Below, in pieces: positions 24,598 through 33,047 of a stretch of DNA of 64,000 nucleotides (positions are counted from its first letter, which is position 1; every line of letters starts with the position of its first letter). The stretch comes from Dehalococcoidia bacterium (GTDB lineage: Bacteria > Chloroflexota > Dehalococcoidia > Tepidiformales > Tepidiformaceae). The notes below the pieces were generated by a model. It searched no databases. It worked only from the letters and a program-made list of their open reading frames with translations, and was not told the origin of the DNA. The translations under genes and the position numbers were made by a program. The stretch spans positions 166,103-230,102 of the forward strand of contig JADZEI010000021.1 in assembly GCA_020850615.1 (NCBI GenBank). Reading direction: 5' to 3'.

Positions 24598-25035
24598 TGG
24601 CTCTGCGTAATTGTTCACGGCTAAACCGAGGATATCGCGAATGCGTGCAGAAACAGCGACGCTGCATGCAAAAGCGCGTTTCAGCGCCAAAAACGATGAA
24701 TACGGTATACCATAGGAGAATCGCCGGGACGCTTGCTGTTTATTCTAAAACGGCCGTTCGGCCGTTTTTTGCGCACCCGAGCGTTCGTAATGGAATTGCA
24801 ACGGCCACAGCCCGCCCCGGGCCATTGCGCAAAAGCCGCGAAAAGTGCTATTCGCGGCGACACGGTAGCGCGCCCGGCGGAAGAATGCCAGCACCCGCCG
24901 CGGCCCTTTCCGTGACCGCTGTCATGGAGGCACTCGGGACCCGATTCCGTTGCGAGGGCGTGCTCTCGCGTATGACCGGGCGCATACGTCTCGGTGCTTC
25001 TGGCCATTACCGTATTCGCTGCGAGACGCCAGGGC
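24598..25035. other. AT-richer divergent intergenic region, 438 bp
   Basis: This lies between the SufR-like regulator and the transglutaminase-like gene. It is visibly poorer in GC than its surroundings around 24640-24800. It holds a GGTATACC palindrome (24704-24711) next to an AGGAGA element and a complete intrinsic terminator (24747-24770). No protein-coding frame is convincing. A terminator in a divergent gap suggests a short transcript or leader reading rightwards. Confidence 0.55.
24747..24770 (+). terminator. intrinsic terminator, perfect 9-bp stem with T-run
   Basis: AAAACGGCC and GGCCGTTTT arms with a GTTC loop are followed by further T residues, giving a canonical Rho-independent terminator on the plus strand. 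No annotated plus-strand gene ends here, so it must close a short non-coding transcript or act as an attenuator. Confidence 0.85.
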
Positions 25036-25842
25036 ATGACAACACCGAAGCCACCACCAGGGGATCTACTCCATTACTGCGATCCCGCCGAGCTGAACAT
25101 CGGGCCGCGCCGGACATTCCGGCTCTCCGGCGAGGAACTGGCCGCCGCCAGGCGTCTTGCGAATGAAGTAGTAGGGTCGTCGGAGCCAGGCCCCGCTGTC
25201 GCGAGATTCGTCCACGAGCATGTGCGCCCGACCTATGGACTTTCGCGCTACAAGAGGGGTCCGCTCGCTGTGCTGGAATCCGGTCGCGGCGATTGCCTCG
25301 AGGCTCACCTCGTCGCCGCCCTTCTCCTGCGTTCATTAGGCGTTCCGTGCCGCTTCATATCGGAAGTGGCGGCAGCCCGGTTCGAAATCGGACAAGCCCT
25401 GTGTGCGCTTCTCCGCAAGAGCGCCGCAGGTCCGTGGACCAACACCCACGTCTGGACGGAGATGTGGGACGGCGAGGCCTGGCAACCGCTCGATACGACC
25501 TTCGGCGTCTACGGGCGCAACGATTGGGTATCTGCGCGGCTCTGTCCCGATGGGACTGATTTCGGCGGCTTCCGTTTTCCGCTGCAGATACGAAGCCGTG
25601 ACGCCGACGGGACCGTGCAGGGCGACCTGTCAGAGCCGTACCTCCTGGAGCCATTCGCCGGACAGCAGGACAGCGCCGCTTTCCGCCAGTGGGCCGCTGA
25701 CGTTGCCCACTTCGCGCGACTTCGCCGCGAGGGCCCGTATCTTGGCGCCAGGCTCCTGTTCCAGGGCGCCCGCTTCAGGCGCATGACTCGTAACCTGAAA
25801 GTGCTGCTGGCCGTTCATGCCGAGCGGCGAGCTCCCGGCTGA
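25036..25842 (+). CDS. transglutaminase-like cysteine-protease-fold protein
   Basis: A 268-aa cytoplasmic protein with a transglutaminase-like core. The nucleophile Cys is in SGRGDCLEAHLVAALLLRSLG, the His in NTHVWTEMWDG and the Asp in WQPLDTTFGVY, the Cys-His-Asp order of the superfamily. No signal peptide is seen. Members include peptidases and amide-forming enzymes; the substrate is unknown. The ATG has only AGGG just upstream. The gene is isolated, preceded by an AT-rich gap and facing the ABC-F gene end to end, which suggests an accessory gene. Confidence 0.8.
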   Translation: MTTPKPPPGDLLHYCDPAELNIGPRRTFRLSGEELAAARRLANEVVGSSEPGPAVARFVHEHVRPTYGLSRYKRGPLAVLESGRGDCLEAHLVAALLLRSLGVPCRFISEVAAARFEIGQALCALLRKSAAGPWTNTHVWTEMWDGEAWQPLDTTFGVYGRNDWVSARLCPDGTDFGGFRFPLQIRSRDADGTVQGDLSEPYLLEPFAGQQDSAAFRQWAADVAHFARLRREGPYLGARLLFQGARFRRMTRNLKVLLAVHAERRAPG

Positions 25843-25892
25843 CGGCCTTCGACACGGGCGACAACGCATGGCTGGGACACCAGTGGCTTCTA

Positions 25893-27551
25893 TTATCCCG
25901 GTGTGGTTGCCAGCTGGCCGGCTTCGAGCGACCACACCGCGCCGCCGAACCGTTCGATGAACCAGCGGTCGTGCGAGACGGCGATGACCGGCCCGGCGAA
26001 CCCGCCCAGCGCGCGCTCGAACTCCTGGAGGATATCGAAGGCGAGGTGGTTCGTGGGCTCGTCGAGCAGCAGGAGGTTCGCGCGTGTCGCGACGAGGCGG
26101 GCGAGCTCGAGCTTGCGCCGTTCGCCGGTGCTCAACAGGCCCACGGGCGTTCGCAGGTCGTCGATCCCGAACAGCCCGTAGCGCAGCAGGTCCCGGATGA
26201 GCTCGTCCTGGTACCCGGTGAGCCCTGCTCGGTAGGCGTCGAGCACGGTCGCGGCCGGGTCGAGGTCGCGGGCATCCTGGTCGAGGTAGCCGATACGCGC
26301 GCCGGGCGCCCAGCGCACCTGGCCGGCGTCCGGCGCCTGCCGCCCGGCGAGGAGGTCGAGGAGCGTGGACTTGCCAACGCCGTTCGGGCCGGTGATCACG
26401 ACGCGCACCCGCGGCCCGAGCTCGAACGACACATCGCGGAGCACCATCCGGCCACCGTACGCCTTCGAAACGCCCTCCACGCGGAGCGCCGCGTGCCCTT
26501 CGAGCGGCTGGACATCGAACTCCGGGGCGATGGTGAGCTGCTCCGGCGGCCGCGGGATCGGGTCGGCCTCGATCCGGCGGAGACGCTCCTCGGCGGAGCG
26601 GACGTTGCGGGCGATGGCCGCCTGCTGGCGCCCGCCGAAGAAGTGCCGCGCGAACTTGTCGTTGTCGCGAGGAGCGCGGCCGGGGTTGCCGAGCTGGCGT
26701 GCCTCCACCCGGACCGCGCGGCGCAGCTCGGCGATCTCGTCCTGCTGGCGCGCGTAGTCGGCGGCCCACCGTTCCCGCTCGGCCGCGCGCGCTGTCGCGT
26801 AGGCCTGGTAGTTGCCCGCGTACTCGCGCAGACCGTGGCTGTGTTCGTCCACCTCGATGATCCGCGTGGCGACCGCGTCGAGGAAGCGCCGGTCGTGGGA
26901 GACCGCGAGCACGGCGCCGCGGAAGCCGGCGAGGTAGCCCTCGAGCCAGCCGCTTGCGGCCGCGTCGAGGTGGTTCGTCGGCTCGTCGAGCAGGAGGACG
27001 TCGGGCGAACAGAGCAGCAGCGACGCGAGAAGGGCGCGCACCTTTTCGCCGCCGGAGAACGTCTCGAAGGCGCGGCCGCGCGGGAGGTGGGCGATGCCGA
27101 GGCCCGCGAACACCTGGTCGATGCGTGCGTCGAAGTCGTAGCCGCCGCGGCGGTCGAAGCGCTCCTGGAGCTCGCCGTACTCGTCCATCGCGGCCGCGAT
27201 GCTCCCTGGGGCAGCACCGGGCTCGGCGAGCGTTGCTTCGAGCTCACGGAGGCGATGCTCCATGGCACGGAGGCCGCCGACCGCGTCATAGAGCAGCTCA
27301 TCGAGCGTGGTGCCGGGCGGCGGTTCGGGCGGTTGCTGTGGCAGGTACGCGGCGATCGCGCCGGGGCCGAGCGCCACCTTCCCGTCGTCGGCGGGCAGGT
27401 CGCCCGCGGCGATCCGGAGGAGCGTGGACTTGCCGGCGCCATTGGCGCCGACCATGCCGGCGCGGTCCCCGGCGTGGAGCGAGAACGAGACGTTGGAAAG
27501 GACGAGCAGCGGGCCAAAGGCCTTCTCGACATTCGAGACAGCGAGCAACAC
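25893..27551 (-). CDS. ABC-F family ATPase (ribosome-associated)
   Basis: A 552-aa protein with two ABC domains and no TM segments. Walker A motifs are GANGAGKST (about residue 36) and GPNGVGKST (about 385). Signature motifs are FSGGEK and LSTGERRK, and each Walker B ends in LLLDEPTNHL. The linker between the domains (about 245-335) is long and basic, containing NPGRAPRDNDKF, as in ABC-F proteins that protect ribosomes from antibiotics (TlrC/OleB-like) or act in translation. Resistance versus housekeeping role cannot be decided here. A GTG start is used; no clear ribosome-binding site. Confidence 0.9.
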   Translation of the reverse strand: MLLAVSNVEKAFGPLLVLSNVSFSLHAGDRAGMVGANGAGKSTLLRIAAGDLPADDGKVALGPGAIAAYLPQQPPEPPPGTTLDELLYDAVGGLRAMEHRLRELEATLAEPGAAPGSIAAAMDEYGELQERFDRRGGYDFDARIDQVFAGLGIAHLPRGRAFETFSGGEKVRALLASLLLCSPDVLLLDEPTNHLDAAASGWLEGYLAGFRGAVLAVSHDRRFLDAVATRIIEVDEHSHGLREYAGNYQAYATARAAERERWAADYARQQDEIAELRRAVRVEARQLGNPGRAPRDNDKFARHFFGGRQQAAIARNVRSAEERLRRIEADPIPRPPEQLTIAPEFDVQPLEGHAALRVEGVSKAYGGRMVLRDVSFELGPRVRVVITGPNGVGKSTLLDLLAGRQAPDAGQVRWAPGARIGYLDQDARDLDPAATVLDAYRAGLTGYQDELIRDLLRYGLFGIDDLRTPVGLLSTGERRKLELARLVATRANLLLLDEPTNHLAFDILQEFERALGGFAGPVIAVSHDRWFIERFGGAVWSLEAGQLATTPG

Positions 27552-27818
27552 GGACGGTAACCCCGGAGCTGAAACGCGGCCGCCACGGCGCGGAGCTCGA
27601 GTGGCGGGTGGGAGTTACCGGCGATCGACCAAGGGGGGACTCCTGTGGGGATGCGGCGGAGCCGCCCATCGACCGTAGCACAGCCGCAAGGCGCCCGTCT
27701 GCCCCCGCGGTGTGGCGGCCATCACGCTCGCGACGGTTAACGCGTTGTTCGCGCCGCCGAAATCGCGGGGCAACGCGCGCGCGGTGCAATGGTCCCACCA
27801 CGCACGAGGAGGCGCCCG

Positions 27819-28280
27819 ATGCCAACCGCCATCGCCACGCTGGACCTTGCCCGCATGCCCGCCGCCGTCGCGTTCCAGCGGTGGACGCTGTTCCGGGGGC
27901 TCGACCGCGAAGCCGCGGCCGCGAACCTGGAGGTCGTCGACGCTGTCGCCGGGAAGCACGTGGCGTGGCGCATCCGGGACCTGCGCCGGCGGAGCGGGCT
28001 CGCGACCTTCGAGGCGCTGCCCGGCGGCGGCACGCGCGTCTACCTGCAGATGGCCGCGAGCGACCACGGCGACCGGCAGGGCGTGCAGCGGCGGCTGACG
28101 GACGAACTGGCCGCGCAGCTGGCCGCCTTCAAGACCTTCGCCGAATCGCTGCGGCAGGGGCGGCGGCTACAGGCCGCTCCGCCGGGCACGGCGCTGCCGC
28201 CGCGCAACTGGCGGATCGTCGAACGCGTGCCGGGGGCCCGGAGCGCTACGCAGGCGGCTCCTCGACGAGGGGCCGCTTGA
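27819..28280 (+). CDS. SRPBCC-fold (polyketide cyclase/START-like) small protein
   Basis: A 153-aa protein beginning after a good AGGAGG element. The segment KHVAWRIRDLRRRSGLATFEALPGGGTRVYLQMA resembles the beta-strand/turn pattern of SRPBCC lipid- or aromatic-binding proteins (W...G..F...GGTRV). The C-terminal helix LTDELAAQLAAFKTFAE fits the long closing helix. This is a fold-level guess; the ligand is unknown. Its 3' end overlaps by 35 bases the end of the convergent gene 28246-28635. Confidence 0.55.
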   Translation: MPTAIATLDLARMPAAVAFQRWTLFRGLDREAAAANLEVVDAVAGKHVAWRIRDLRRRSGLATFEALPGGGTRVYLQMAASDHGDRQGVQRRLTDELAAQLAAFKTFAESLRQGRRLQAAPPGTALPPRNWRIVERVPGARSATQAAPRRGAA

Positions 28281-28635
28281 AGTAGACGCGCCGCCGTTCG
28301 AGGCGGATGACCTCCCAGCCTTCGTAGCCGAGCATGCCGATGGCCGCCCACATCGAGCGGGCCGCGAGGATGGTCGGGCGCGGCTGGATGATGGCGCTCG
28401 CCTCGGGCCGGCTGAACGAGATCAGCAGGCGGGCGGCCTTACGGCGTTTCCGGGGGCGCCGCTTTTCGAGCAGCGCGTACTCCCAGCGGCGGCGGTCAAC
28501 CGGCCGCGGCAGGGGCGGCGGCTGCGGGACGGGGATGGACGGGCCCGGCGCATCGGCCGGTTCGCCCGCGAGCGACGACGAGGTAGTGACCAGCGCTTCG
28601 AGGCCCTGGCCGAGGCCTGGCTTGGGGCGAACCAA
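28246..28635 (-). CDS. DUF4177-like small protein with ParB-like N-terminal motif
   Basis: A 129-aa protein. TTG at 28635 is chosen because AGGAG lies exactly seven bases upstream. The N-terminus reads RPKPGLGQGLEALV, close to the GLGRGLDAL motif at the start of ParB proteins. A Pro-rich linker follows, then WEYALLEKRR, IGMLGYEGWEVIRLERRRVYFKRP, the pattern of DUF4177 (a small fold binding an unknown ligand). Whether the ParB-like tag binds ParA is unknown. It ends by overlapping the convergent SRPBCC-like gene. Confidence 0.6.
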   Translation of the reverse strand: MVRPKPGLGQGLEALVTTSSSLAGEPADAPGPSIPVPQPPPLPRPVDRRRWEYALLEKRRPRKRRKAARLLISFSRPEASAIIQPRPTILAARSMWAAIGMLGYEGWEVIRLERRRVYFKRPLVEEPPA

Positions 28636-28765
28636 CCAAGAGCTCCTGGGGGGCAAAGTGGAACGAATGTTGGGCGTCGCGGCTATACCGCGCAAGCACC
28701 TTAACGTTTAGACAGGTCAGTCACTGTAGAACGCGGCGGCAGCTCGCTCGGCGTCGCGATGACCT

Positions 28766-28999
28766 CTATACCGTGGCGACTAACGGTTCGAGTGCCATGG
28801 TCACGACGATCGTCGGGCTCTGATGCACACCGAGGTCCTCGGCGCCGCCGTCCTCCAACGCGAGGCCGCACGCCTCCTGGAGGTTGTATGCAACCTCGTC
28901 CAACGTCCGCCCCTGTGTGACAACGGAAAGGTCAGGGCATTCGGCGACGTAGCCGAGTTCTTCCCCTGGCCAGATGGTGGCGTAGACGATCTTCCGCAT
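28766..28999 (-). CDS. HicB-family protein (orphan antitoxin-like)
   Basis: A 77-aa protein with the HicB fold signature: GYVAECPDLSVVTQGRTLDEVAYNLQEACGLALED, the partial RNase H-like domain of HicB antitoxins. No DNA-binding C-terminus and no adjacent HicA toxin gene are present, so it may be a stand-alone HicB-like regulator. It sits 48 bases downstream of cysM on the same strand. Confidence 0.75.
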   Translation of the reverse strand: MRKIVYATIWPGEELGYVAECPDLSVVTQGRTLDEVAYNLQEACGLALEDGGAEDLGVHQSPTIVVTMALEPLVATV

Positions 29000-29047
29000 G
29001 GCGCGATGATAGTGCCCCGTGGGCTCGCGCGGCGGGCCGCACGGCCG

Positions 29048-29992
29048 CTACCACCAGATCTTGGTGTCGACGTCCTCGGGCTGATCTTCCCACTCGGTGG
29101 TCCAGAGATTCGAGCTCAGGTACTTCCAGCCGCCGTCGGCGAGGAGGCAGACGATGTGCTGCTCGCCGTCCAGCCGCTCGGAGGCGCGAACCGCCGCCTT
29201 GACCACCGCGCCGCAACTGATCCCGCAGAACAGGCCTTCCTTGTGGGTCAGCTCCTTGGTCATCGCGAAGGAGGTACGGCTGTCGACGACGATCTTGCCG
29301 TCGAGGACCGATTCGTCGAGCACGGGCGGGATGAACCCGTCTTCGAGCGCGCGCAGCCCCTGGACGAGGTCGCCCGGGTGCGGTGCGGCGGCGATGACGC
29401 GCGTGCCGGGCTTGTGCTCCTTGAGGAACCGGCCGGTCCCGGTGAGCGTGCCGCCGGTGCCCAGGCCACCGACGAAGGCCGTGACCTGCGGCAGGTCGCG
29501 CAGGATCTCCGGGCCGGTCGTCTCGTAGTGGGCGCGGGGGTTCGCTTCGTTGCCGTACTGGTAGGGGAAGTAGTACCGCCCGGGGTGCTCGGCGACGATC
29601 TCCTTCGCGTGGGCGATGGCGCCGTTCGAACCGAGGTCGCCAGGCGTGTAGATGATGTCGGCGCCGAAGGCGCGGAGGAGCTGGGTGCGCTCGATGCTCA
29701 CGCTTTCGGGCATCACGCAGACGACCTTGTAGCCTTTCACCCGGCCGATCATCGCCAGGCCGATGCCCGTGTTCCCGGACGTCGGTTCGAGGATCGTGGC
29801 GCCTGGCTGGAGCGCGCCGCTCTTCTCGCCGGCTTCGATCATGTACTTCGCGATGCGGTCCTTCACCGACCCGGTCGGGTTCTGGCCTTCGAGCTTGGCG
29901 TAGATGTGGACATCCGGCCGGGGCGCGAACGAGCGCAGCTCGACCAGCGGCGTGTTGCCGATCATCTCGATCACGGAGTGGTAGAGCGTCAT
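29048..29992 (-). CDS. cysM: cysteine synthase, CysM-like (sulfur-carrier dependent type suspected)
   Basis: A 314-aa fold-type II PLP enzyme. The Schiff-base lysine is in NPTGSVKDRIA, the sulfate/carboxylate loop in LEPTSGNTGIGLA and the glycine-rich PLP-phosphate loop in GGLGTGGTLTGTG. Start MTLYHSVIEMIGNTPLVEL resembles the O-phosphoserine-using CysM that takes sulfur from a protein thiocarboxylate (CysO). The two preceding genes encode just such a carrier and its activating enzyme, so the route O-phosphoserine plus carrier-COSH to cysteine is likely. This is inferred from context; the substrate-selecting residue was not aligned. Confidence 0.85.
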   Translation of the reverse strand: MTLYHSVIEMIGNTPLVELRSFAPRPDVHIYAKLEGQNPTGSVKDRIAKYMIEAGEKSGALQPGATILEPTSGNTGIGLAMIGRVKGYKVVCVMPESVSIERTQLLRAFGADIIYTPGDLGSNGAIAHAKEIVAEHPGRYYFPYQYGNEANPRAHYETTGPEILRDLPQVTAFVGGLGTGGTLTGTGRFLKEHKPGTRVIAAAPHPGDLVQGLRALEDGFIPPVLDESVLDGKIVVDSRTSFAMTKELTHKEGLFCGISCGAVVKAAVRASERLDGEQHIVCLLADGGWKYLSSNLWTTEWEDQPEDVDTKIWW

Positions 29993-30035
29993 CGTCCAGG
30001 ACCGTCCGGGTGTGTGAAGTGGGGAGCGGGCGCGG

Positions 30036-30335
30036 TCAGGCGGCGCCGCCGGCGAGCGCGGGCAGGATGTCGAGCGTGTCGCCGGCCTTGAGCGGGGCCT
30101 CGGCGCCGCCCATGTAGCGGATGTCTTCGTCGTTCAGGTAGATGTTCACGAAGCGGTGGAACTTGCCGTCTTCGCCATAGAGCTGGCCGCCGATGCCCGG
30201 GAAGCGCGCTTCCATATCGGCGATGACTTCGCCGACCGTGGCGCCGTTCGCCGCGACCTGTTTCTGGCCGTTGGTGAACTTCTGGAGCACCGCGGTGATG
30301 CGCACGTTGACAGTGGGTGTGGTCGCCTGGGTCAT
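30036..30335 (-). CDS. ubiquitin-like sulfur carrier (MoaD/ThiS/CysO family)
   Basis: A 99-aa beta-grasp carrier. It ends LPALAGGAA, so the functional Gly-Gly is followed by two alanines. Carriers are activated as a C-terminal Gly-adenylate and then thiocarboxylate, so these two residues would have to be clipped, as for some CysO/Mec systems; no Mec-like peptidase gene is in the window. It lies 72 bases after the carrier-E1 fusion gene and 43 bases before cysM, which points to a cysteine role rather than molybdopterin or thiamine. Confidence 0.85.
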   Translation of the reverse strand: MTQATTPTVNVRITAVLQKFTNGQKQVAANGATVGEVIADMEARFPGIGGQLYGEDGKFHRFVNIYLNDEDIRYMGGAEAPLKAGDTLDILPALAGGAA

Positions 30336-30407
30336 GTCCTGTCCTTGGGGTTGCGGGATGCACGGGCGCCCACGGCACCGGGCGCCCGCAAACGTTGTGC
30401 TGAGAGC

Positions 30408-31514
30408 TTAGCCCCCGAAGGGTGCTTCGCGATGCGGGATGGGAGCCCCGCAGAACGCTTCGTAATCGATGAGTTCGTGGATCGTCGGGTTGTCGCCGCA
30501 GAGCGGGCAGTTCGGGTCCCGCCGCACCTTCACGACGCGGAACTCGAGCGAGAGCGCATCGTAGAGGAGCAGCCGGTTCACGAGCGGTTCGCCGACTTCG
30601 AGGATGAGCTTGAGCACCTCGGTCGCCTGGATGCTGCCGATGGTCGCGCACATCGCGCCCAACACGCCGGCTTCCGCGCAGCTCGGGACCATGCCGGGCG
30701 GCGGCGGCGCCGGGTAGAGGCAGCGGTAGCAGCCCTTCCCCGGGAGGTAGGTCGTCGCCTGGCCGTCGAACATGAGGATCGAGCCGTCGATCAGCGGCTT
30801 CTTCAGCAGGTAGCAGGCGTCGTTCACCAGGTAGCGGGTCGCGAAGTTGTCGGCGCCGTTCACGACGTAGTCGTAGTCGCCGACGATGCGGAAGGCGTTC
30901 TCGCTGGTGATCGGCTCTTCGTGCGTCACCACTTCGATGTTCGGGTTGTGTGAAAGGAGCCGCTGCTTGGCCGATTCCACCTTCGGGATGCCGACGCTCT
31001 CGGTGACGTGGAGGATCTGGCGCTGCAGGTTCGAACGGTCGACCACGTCGAAGTCGACGATGCCGATCTTGCCGACGCCGGCGAGGGCGAGGTAGAGCGC
31101 GACCGGGGATCCGAGGCCGCCCGCGCCGATGATGAGCGCGCTGGACTCGATGATCTTGCGTTGCCCGGCGCTGCCGACCTGGGGCATGATCAGGTGGCGG
31201 CTGTAGCGATCCACCATCTCGGGGGTCATGACCGTGGGGGCGCCGCCGGCGAGCGCGGGGATGACCGCGACCTCGTCGCCTTCGCTCACCGCCGTGGATT
31301 CGCCCTGGAGGTCGTGGATTTCGACCTGGTTCACGTAGACGTTGATGTGGGCGGCGAGCTCACCGGACCGGTCGATGAGCTGGGCGTTGAACCCGGGGAA
31401 CTGGGCATCCACGTTGCGCAGCACTTCGCGCACCGTCGTGCCATTCGCCTGGATGTTGGCGCGATTGCCGACCAGGTGGCGGAACGGCGTGGGGATGTAA
31501 ACGGTGACGGACAT
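30408..31514 (-). CDS. fusion of sulfur carrier domain to MoeB/ThiF-type E1 enzyme
   Basis: A 368-aa protein. Residues 1-92 are a MoaD/ThiS-like beta-grasp carrier ending LPALAGGAP. Without a break, residues ~95-368 are a MoeB-like adenylyltransferase: SRHLIMPQVGSAGQRKI, the ATP loop GAGGLGSPVALYLA, the catalytic Asp in NGADNFATRYLVND, and zinc ligands in CYRC and CPLC. The E1 adenylates the carrier's C-terminal glycine for sulfur loading. No rhodanese domain is attached. Because the carrier's Gly-Gly is internal, it cannot be adenylated unless cleaved, so the real substrate is probably the separate carrier downstream. Operon: cysK, this gene, carrier, cysM. Confidence 0.88.
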   Translation of the reverse strand: MSVTVYIPTPFRHLVGNRANIQANGTTVREVLRNVDAQFPGFNAQLIDRSGELAAHINVYVNQVEIHDLQGESTAVSEGDEVAVIPALAGGAPTVMTPEMVDRYSRHLIMPQVGSAGQRKIIESSALIIGAGGLGSPVALYLALAGVGKIGIVDFDVVDRSNLQRQILHVTESVGIPKVESAKQRLLSHNPNIEVVTHEEPITSENAFRIVGDYDYVVNGADNFATRYLVNDACYLLKKPLIDGSILMFDGQATTYLPGKGCYRCLYPAPPPPGMVPSCAEAGVLGAMCATIGSIQATEVLKLILEVGEPLVNRLLLYDALSLEFRVVKVRRDPNCPLCGDNPTIHELIDYEAFCGAPIPHREAPFGG

Positions 31515-31622
31515 GGTTCCTCCTTCGGACCGGCGCGGCGGCGAAACCCGTGCCCCGCAAACCCTGCACCCCAGATTCTTTCAAAGAACCGGCGCGCTGT
31601 CTTTCGTGTGCCTTCGCACGGG

Positions 31623-32555
31623 CTACATGGGCACGCTGAGGTACCGTTCCCCCGTGTCGCAGAGCATGGTGACGACGGTCTTGCCGGCGCCGAGGCGCTG
31701 GGCCACTTTGTTCGCGGCGATGACGTTGGCGGCGGCCGAGATGCCGAGCAGCATCCCTTCTTCGCGGGCGAGTCGGCGGCACATGGCCAGCGCCTCCTTG
31801 TCCTCGACGCGGATGACCTCGTCGTAGACCTCGCGGTCGAGCACGCCGGGCACGAAGCTGGCGCCGATGCCCTGGATGGCGTGCATCCCGGCGCGCCCGC
31901 CGCTCAGGACGGGCGAGCGAGCCGGCTCGACGGCGACCACGGCGACGTCCTTCCCGAACTTCTCGCGCAGCAGCCGCCCGACGCCCGTGATCGTGCCGCC
32001 CGTGCCCACCCCGGCGACGAAGGCGTCGAGCCGGCCGCCCGTCGCGTCCAGGATCTCCGGGCCGGTCGTGCGGTAGTGGACCTCGGGGTTGGCGGCGTTC
32101 TCGAACTGCTGGGGCATGAAGTAGCCCTTTTCGCTGACGAGCTGGTTGGCGGCGAAGACGGCGCCGGTCATGCCCTCGATCGCGGGCGTGAGGATGATCT
32201 CGGCGCCGTACCGTTCCAGCAGGCGGCGGCGCTCGACGGACATGTCTTCGGGCATCGTCAGGATAAGCCGGTAGCCCTTGACCGCGGCGACGAGCGCGAG
32301 CCCGATGCCCGTGTTCCCGGAGGTGGGCTCGACGATGATCGCGCCCGCCTTCAGTGTGCCGTCGCGCTCCGCGGCCTCGATCATCGCGAGGGAGATGCGG
32401 TCCTTTACGCTGCCGCCGGGGTTCAGGTTCTCCATCTTCCCGAGGATGGTCGCGGCGCCGGCGGGCACCACGCGGTTCAGCCGCACGAGCGGCGTATTCC
32501 CGATGACCTGGAGGACGTCTTCGGCGACCTGTGGGCGGGAGGTTGGGGCGGTCAT
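31623..32555 (-). CDS. cysK: cysteine synthase, CysK-like
   Basis: A 310-aa PLP-dependent O-acetylserine sulfhydrylase type enzyme. The lysine motif is NPGGSVKDRIS, with EPTSGNTGIGLAL and GVGTGGTITGVGRLL following, and the C-terminal LCDTGERYLSVPM is a family hallmark. GGAAGGT precedes the ATG, which overlaps the Rrf2 gene stop as ATGA. It is the second cysteine synthase of this operon, distinct from the CysM-like one, so the cell may use sulfide and carrier-bound sulfur in parallel. Confidence 0.92.
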   Translation of the reverse strand: MTAPTSRPQVAEDVLQVIGNTPLVRLNRVVPAGAATILGKMENLNPGGSVKDRISLAMIEAAERDGTLKAGAIIVEPTSGNTGIGLALVAAVKGYRLILTMPEDMSVERRRLLERYGAEIILTPAIEGMTGAVFAANQLVSEKGYFMPQQFENAANPEVHYRTTGPEILDATGGRLDAFVAGVGTGGTITGVGRLLREKFGKDVAVVAVEPARSPVLSGGRAGMHAIQGIGASFVPGVLDREVYDEVIRVEDKEALAMCRRLAREEGMLLGISAAANVIAANKVAQRLGAGKTVVTMLCDTGERYLSVPM

Positions 32556-32989
32556 ATCGAGTACCTTCCGACGGCCGCCTGGGGCTCGCGCTCGAGCAGG
32601 TCGGCGATGGTGTAGGACTGCAGGATCCCGGTCGTCGCCTCCCGGATGCGCTCCCAGATCTCGCGCTGGCCGCACTGGTGCGGGTGGTCGGTCATCTCGG
32701 GGCGCTCATCGAGCCAGGCGACCGGCGAGAGGCTGCCTTCGAGCGATTCAATCACCTCGCGGACGCTGAGCGTCTGGGGGTCGCGCACCAGCTCGTGGCC
32801 GCCCGATGGGCCGCGCACTGAGCGGATGAACCCGGCCTTCCGCAGCGTGGTGAGGAGCTGGTCCAGGTATTGCTCCGGGATGTGGCGGCGAAGGGCGATC
32901 TCAGAGGACTGCAGCGGCCCCTGGCCGTAGTGGCTCGCGAGCTCGATGAGCGCACGAAGGCCGTAGTCGCTGCGAGTGGAAACACGCAT
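32552..32989 (-). CDS. Rrf2-family transcriptional regulator (CymR-like)
   Basis: A 145-aa winged-helix protein of the Rrf2 family: MRVSTRSDYGLRALIELA, IPEQYLDQLLTTLRKAGFIRSVRGPSGGHELVR. It has a single cysteine (HQCGQ), so the three-Cys Fe-S site of IscR/NsrR is absent and it resembles CymR, the cysteine-metabolism repressor that works with CysK in Gram-positive bacteria. It is translationally coupled to cysK, which supports a CymR-CysK type circuit. A palindrome over a TTGACA element lies 59 bases upstream of the start. An upstream ATG is in frame but lacks family sequence. Confidence 0.85.
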   Translation of the reverse strand: MRVSTRSDYGLRALIELASHYGQGPLQSSEIALRRHIPEQYLDQLLTTLRKAGFIRSVRGPSGGHELVRDPQTLSVREVIESLEGSLSPVAWLDERPEMTDHPHQCGQREIWERIREATTGILQSYTIADLLEREPQAAVGRYSI

Positions 32990-33047
32990 GGTGCAAGCTT
33001 TCCCGCTGCCGGAACCCCGTCCGTCGCCGAACGGGATAAAGTGGAGT

